This document shows positions 63,225 through 64,000 of a stretch of 64,000 nt of DNA, one piece after another. Each line of letters begins with the position of its first letter. The stretch's first letter is position 1. The stretch spans positions 62,001 through 126,000 of the forward strand of contig JANQSI010000023.1 in NCBI GenBank assembly GCA_028284125.1, written 5' to 3'. The notes under the pieces were generated by a model. It saw nothing but the letters and a program-made list of their open reading frames with translations. It was not told where the DNA came from and made no database searches. The translations under genes and the position numbers were made by a program. Source of the DNA: Cyclobacteriaceae bacterium. GTDB taxonomy: Bacteria; Bacteroidota; Bacteroidia; Cytophagales; Cyclobacteriaceae.

Positions 63225-64000
63225 CTAACTTTCCTCAAGAAACTGATCCAATCGCTTAATGATGTTCTCGTACTTTTCATTCAACTGAGCATACCCCAAT
63301 TTTTCGGTTGCAGCAGTAAGCATGTTACTCACCGTGCTACAATACTCCGTATGCGAGAAATCTTTTTCAGGGATTGCATCTTTCCTTTGATCTAAAGTTT
63401 TGGATAAGCCATCGCGAATGCTTTTCATTTTCTTCCGTATTTCCTTCTGCTTACCCACATTTACATATGAATCTGCATATCTGATTGGAAGAAGATAAGA
63501 GGTATATGCTCCATCAAAATCCAGACGATCGAGCTCTTTATCAATAAGATCAACCAGCTTCTGGTGCTCTCCATCCTTAAGGTATTTTCTAGCCAATAGT
63601 GATATACCATATGAACTCCCAAATCGATCTGAAGGATCAGCATTGACGCTTTCCATGTAATCCTTCAAATCACTTTCCACTTCATCAAACAAACCAAACC
63701 CGTTGATATTGATGATCCATATTCTTTGCCGAGCGGCATGAGCGTATAGTGAATTAGAATCGAGCACCTTAGAAAATGCTGCTTTTGCTTCATTAGGTTG
63801 AAGATTCCAGAAATAGACCTCTCCTAGTAGATACTGTTCTCTCAAATCGAGGTTTTCCGTTTTGACTCGCTCACCAAATCGTTTGGTGTTCTCAAGACGT
63901 CCTTTATCAGGATTTTCGTTTACTTCCTGATACATTAACGCTAGAACTTCAGATGGGAGCAAATCGCCGGTTTGAGCATTTGTAGAGAAAATAGTGCAAA
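63225..64000 (-). CDS. TPR-containing exported protein, 5' end cut by window
   Basis: The frame stays open to the right edge. The last residues upstream read TIFSTNAQTGD, like the end of a signal peptide, so the true start lies just outside. About 258 residues are visible. REQYLLGEVYFWNLQPNEAKAAFSKVLDSNSLYAHAARQRIWI resembles tetratricopeptide repeats, and the rest is helical with acidic spacing. It is probably a periplasmic scaffold protein of unknown function, ending 170 bases from the padR start. Confidence 0.55.
   Translation of the reverse strand, partial: CTIFSTNAQTGDLLPSEVLALMYQEVNENPDKGRLENTKRFGERVKTENLDLREQYLLGEVYFWNLQPNEAKAAFSKVLDSNSLYAHAARQRIWIININGFGLFDEVESDLKDYMESVNADPSDRFGSSYGISLLARKYLKDGEHQKLVDLIDKELDRLDFDGAYTSYLLPIRYADSYVNVGKQKEIRKKMKSIRDGLSKTLDQRKDAIPEKDFSHTEYCSTVSNMLTAATEKLGYAQLNEKYENIIKRLDQFLEES

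Noticed and set aside
1-64000. CRISPR, prophage or insertion-sequence remnants
   Set aside because: There are no regularly spaced identical repeats, no transposase or integrase-like proteins, and no phage structural genes anywhere in the window.

Overview
The window reads as chromosomal DNA of a Bacteroidota bacterium, most likely order Cytophagales. The evidence is a Bacteroidetes-type RpoD beginning MRQLKITQS, an adjacent porU-porV pair of the type IX secretion system (T9SS), DUF2911, TolB-like and M1 peptidase proteins typical of the phylum, start codons preceded by A-rich leaders with no Shine-Dalgarno (SD) box, several TAnnTTTG -7 promoter elements, and orphan MacB/FtsX permeases paired with PadR regulators. 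The order is an inference from gene content. I see no tRNA, rRNA, CRISPR array, insertion sequence or prophage gene.

Layout. 1-8.3 kb: 3' part of msrA, a membrane protein, a secreted SH3-like protein, an ABC-F ATPase, a lipoprotein, a Nudix hydrolase, a polysaccharide deacetylase and a MATE exporter. 8.3-20.6 kb: two PadR/permease cassettes (one permease, then a tandem pair) around a TCR/Tet-type MFS exporter and an AT-rich lipoprotein/small-membrane-protein pair. 20.6-30.3 kb: housekeeping genes (rpoD, csaA, exonuclease III, gcvT, comB, M1 peptidase, MazG-like) and small secreted proteins. 30.3-30.9 kb: a gap of about 550 bp holding a convincing structured RNA with an intrinsic terminator, then a 19-codon leader ORF overlapping the DUF2911 gene. 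31.4-49.4 kb: yicC, a TolB-propeller/barrel fusion, a FAD oxidoreductase, an MBL hydrolase, pssA, porU, porV, an aminotransferase, a heptose kinase, a hybrid histidine kinase, hemE and sdaA. 49.5-57.3 kb: adk-obgE, grpE-dnaJ, small membrane proteins, an MFS exporter, and prfB with its programmed +1 frameshift. 57.4-64 kb: a two-subunit molybdenum hydroxylase, a third PadR/permease cassette with a perfect 19-bp inverted repeat at its promoter, and a TPR protein running off the right edge.

How the genes work together. The three PadR/permease cassettes (four permeases, about 10.6 kb of coding sequence) are the most distinctive theme. Each permease has an N-terminal prefix domain and two FtsX-like modules, no partner ATPase lies nearby, and each PadR gene has its own repeat-type candidate operator. 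PorU and PorV act together at the T9SS outer-membrane attachment complex. GrpE and DnaJ are DnaK co-chaperones, and this DnaJ keeps only two of the four zinc-binding motifs. Three families of dispersed palindromic intergenic repeats are also present.
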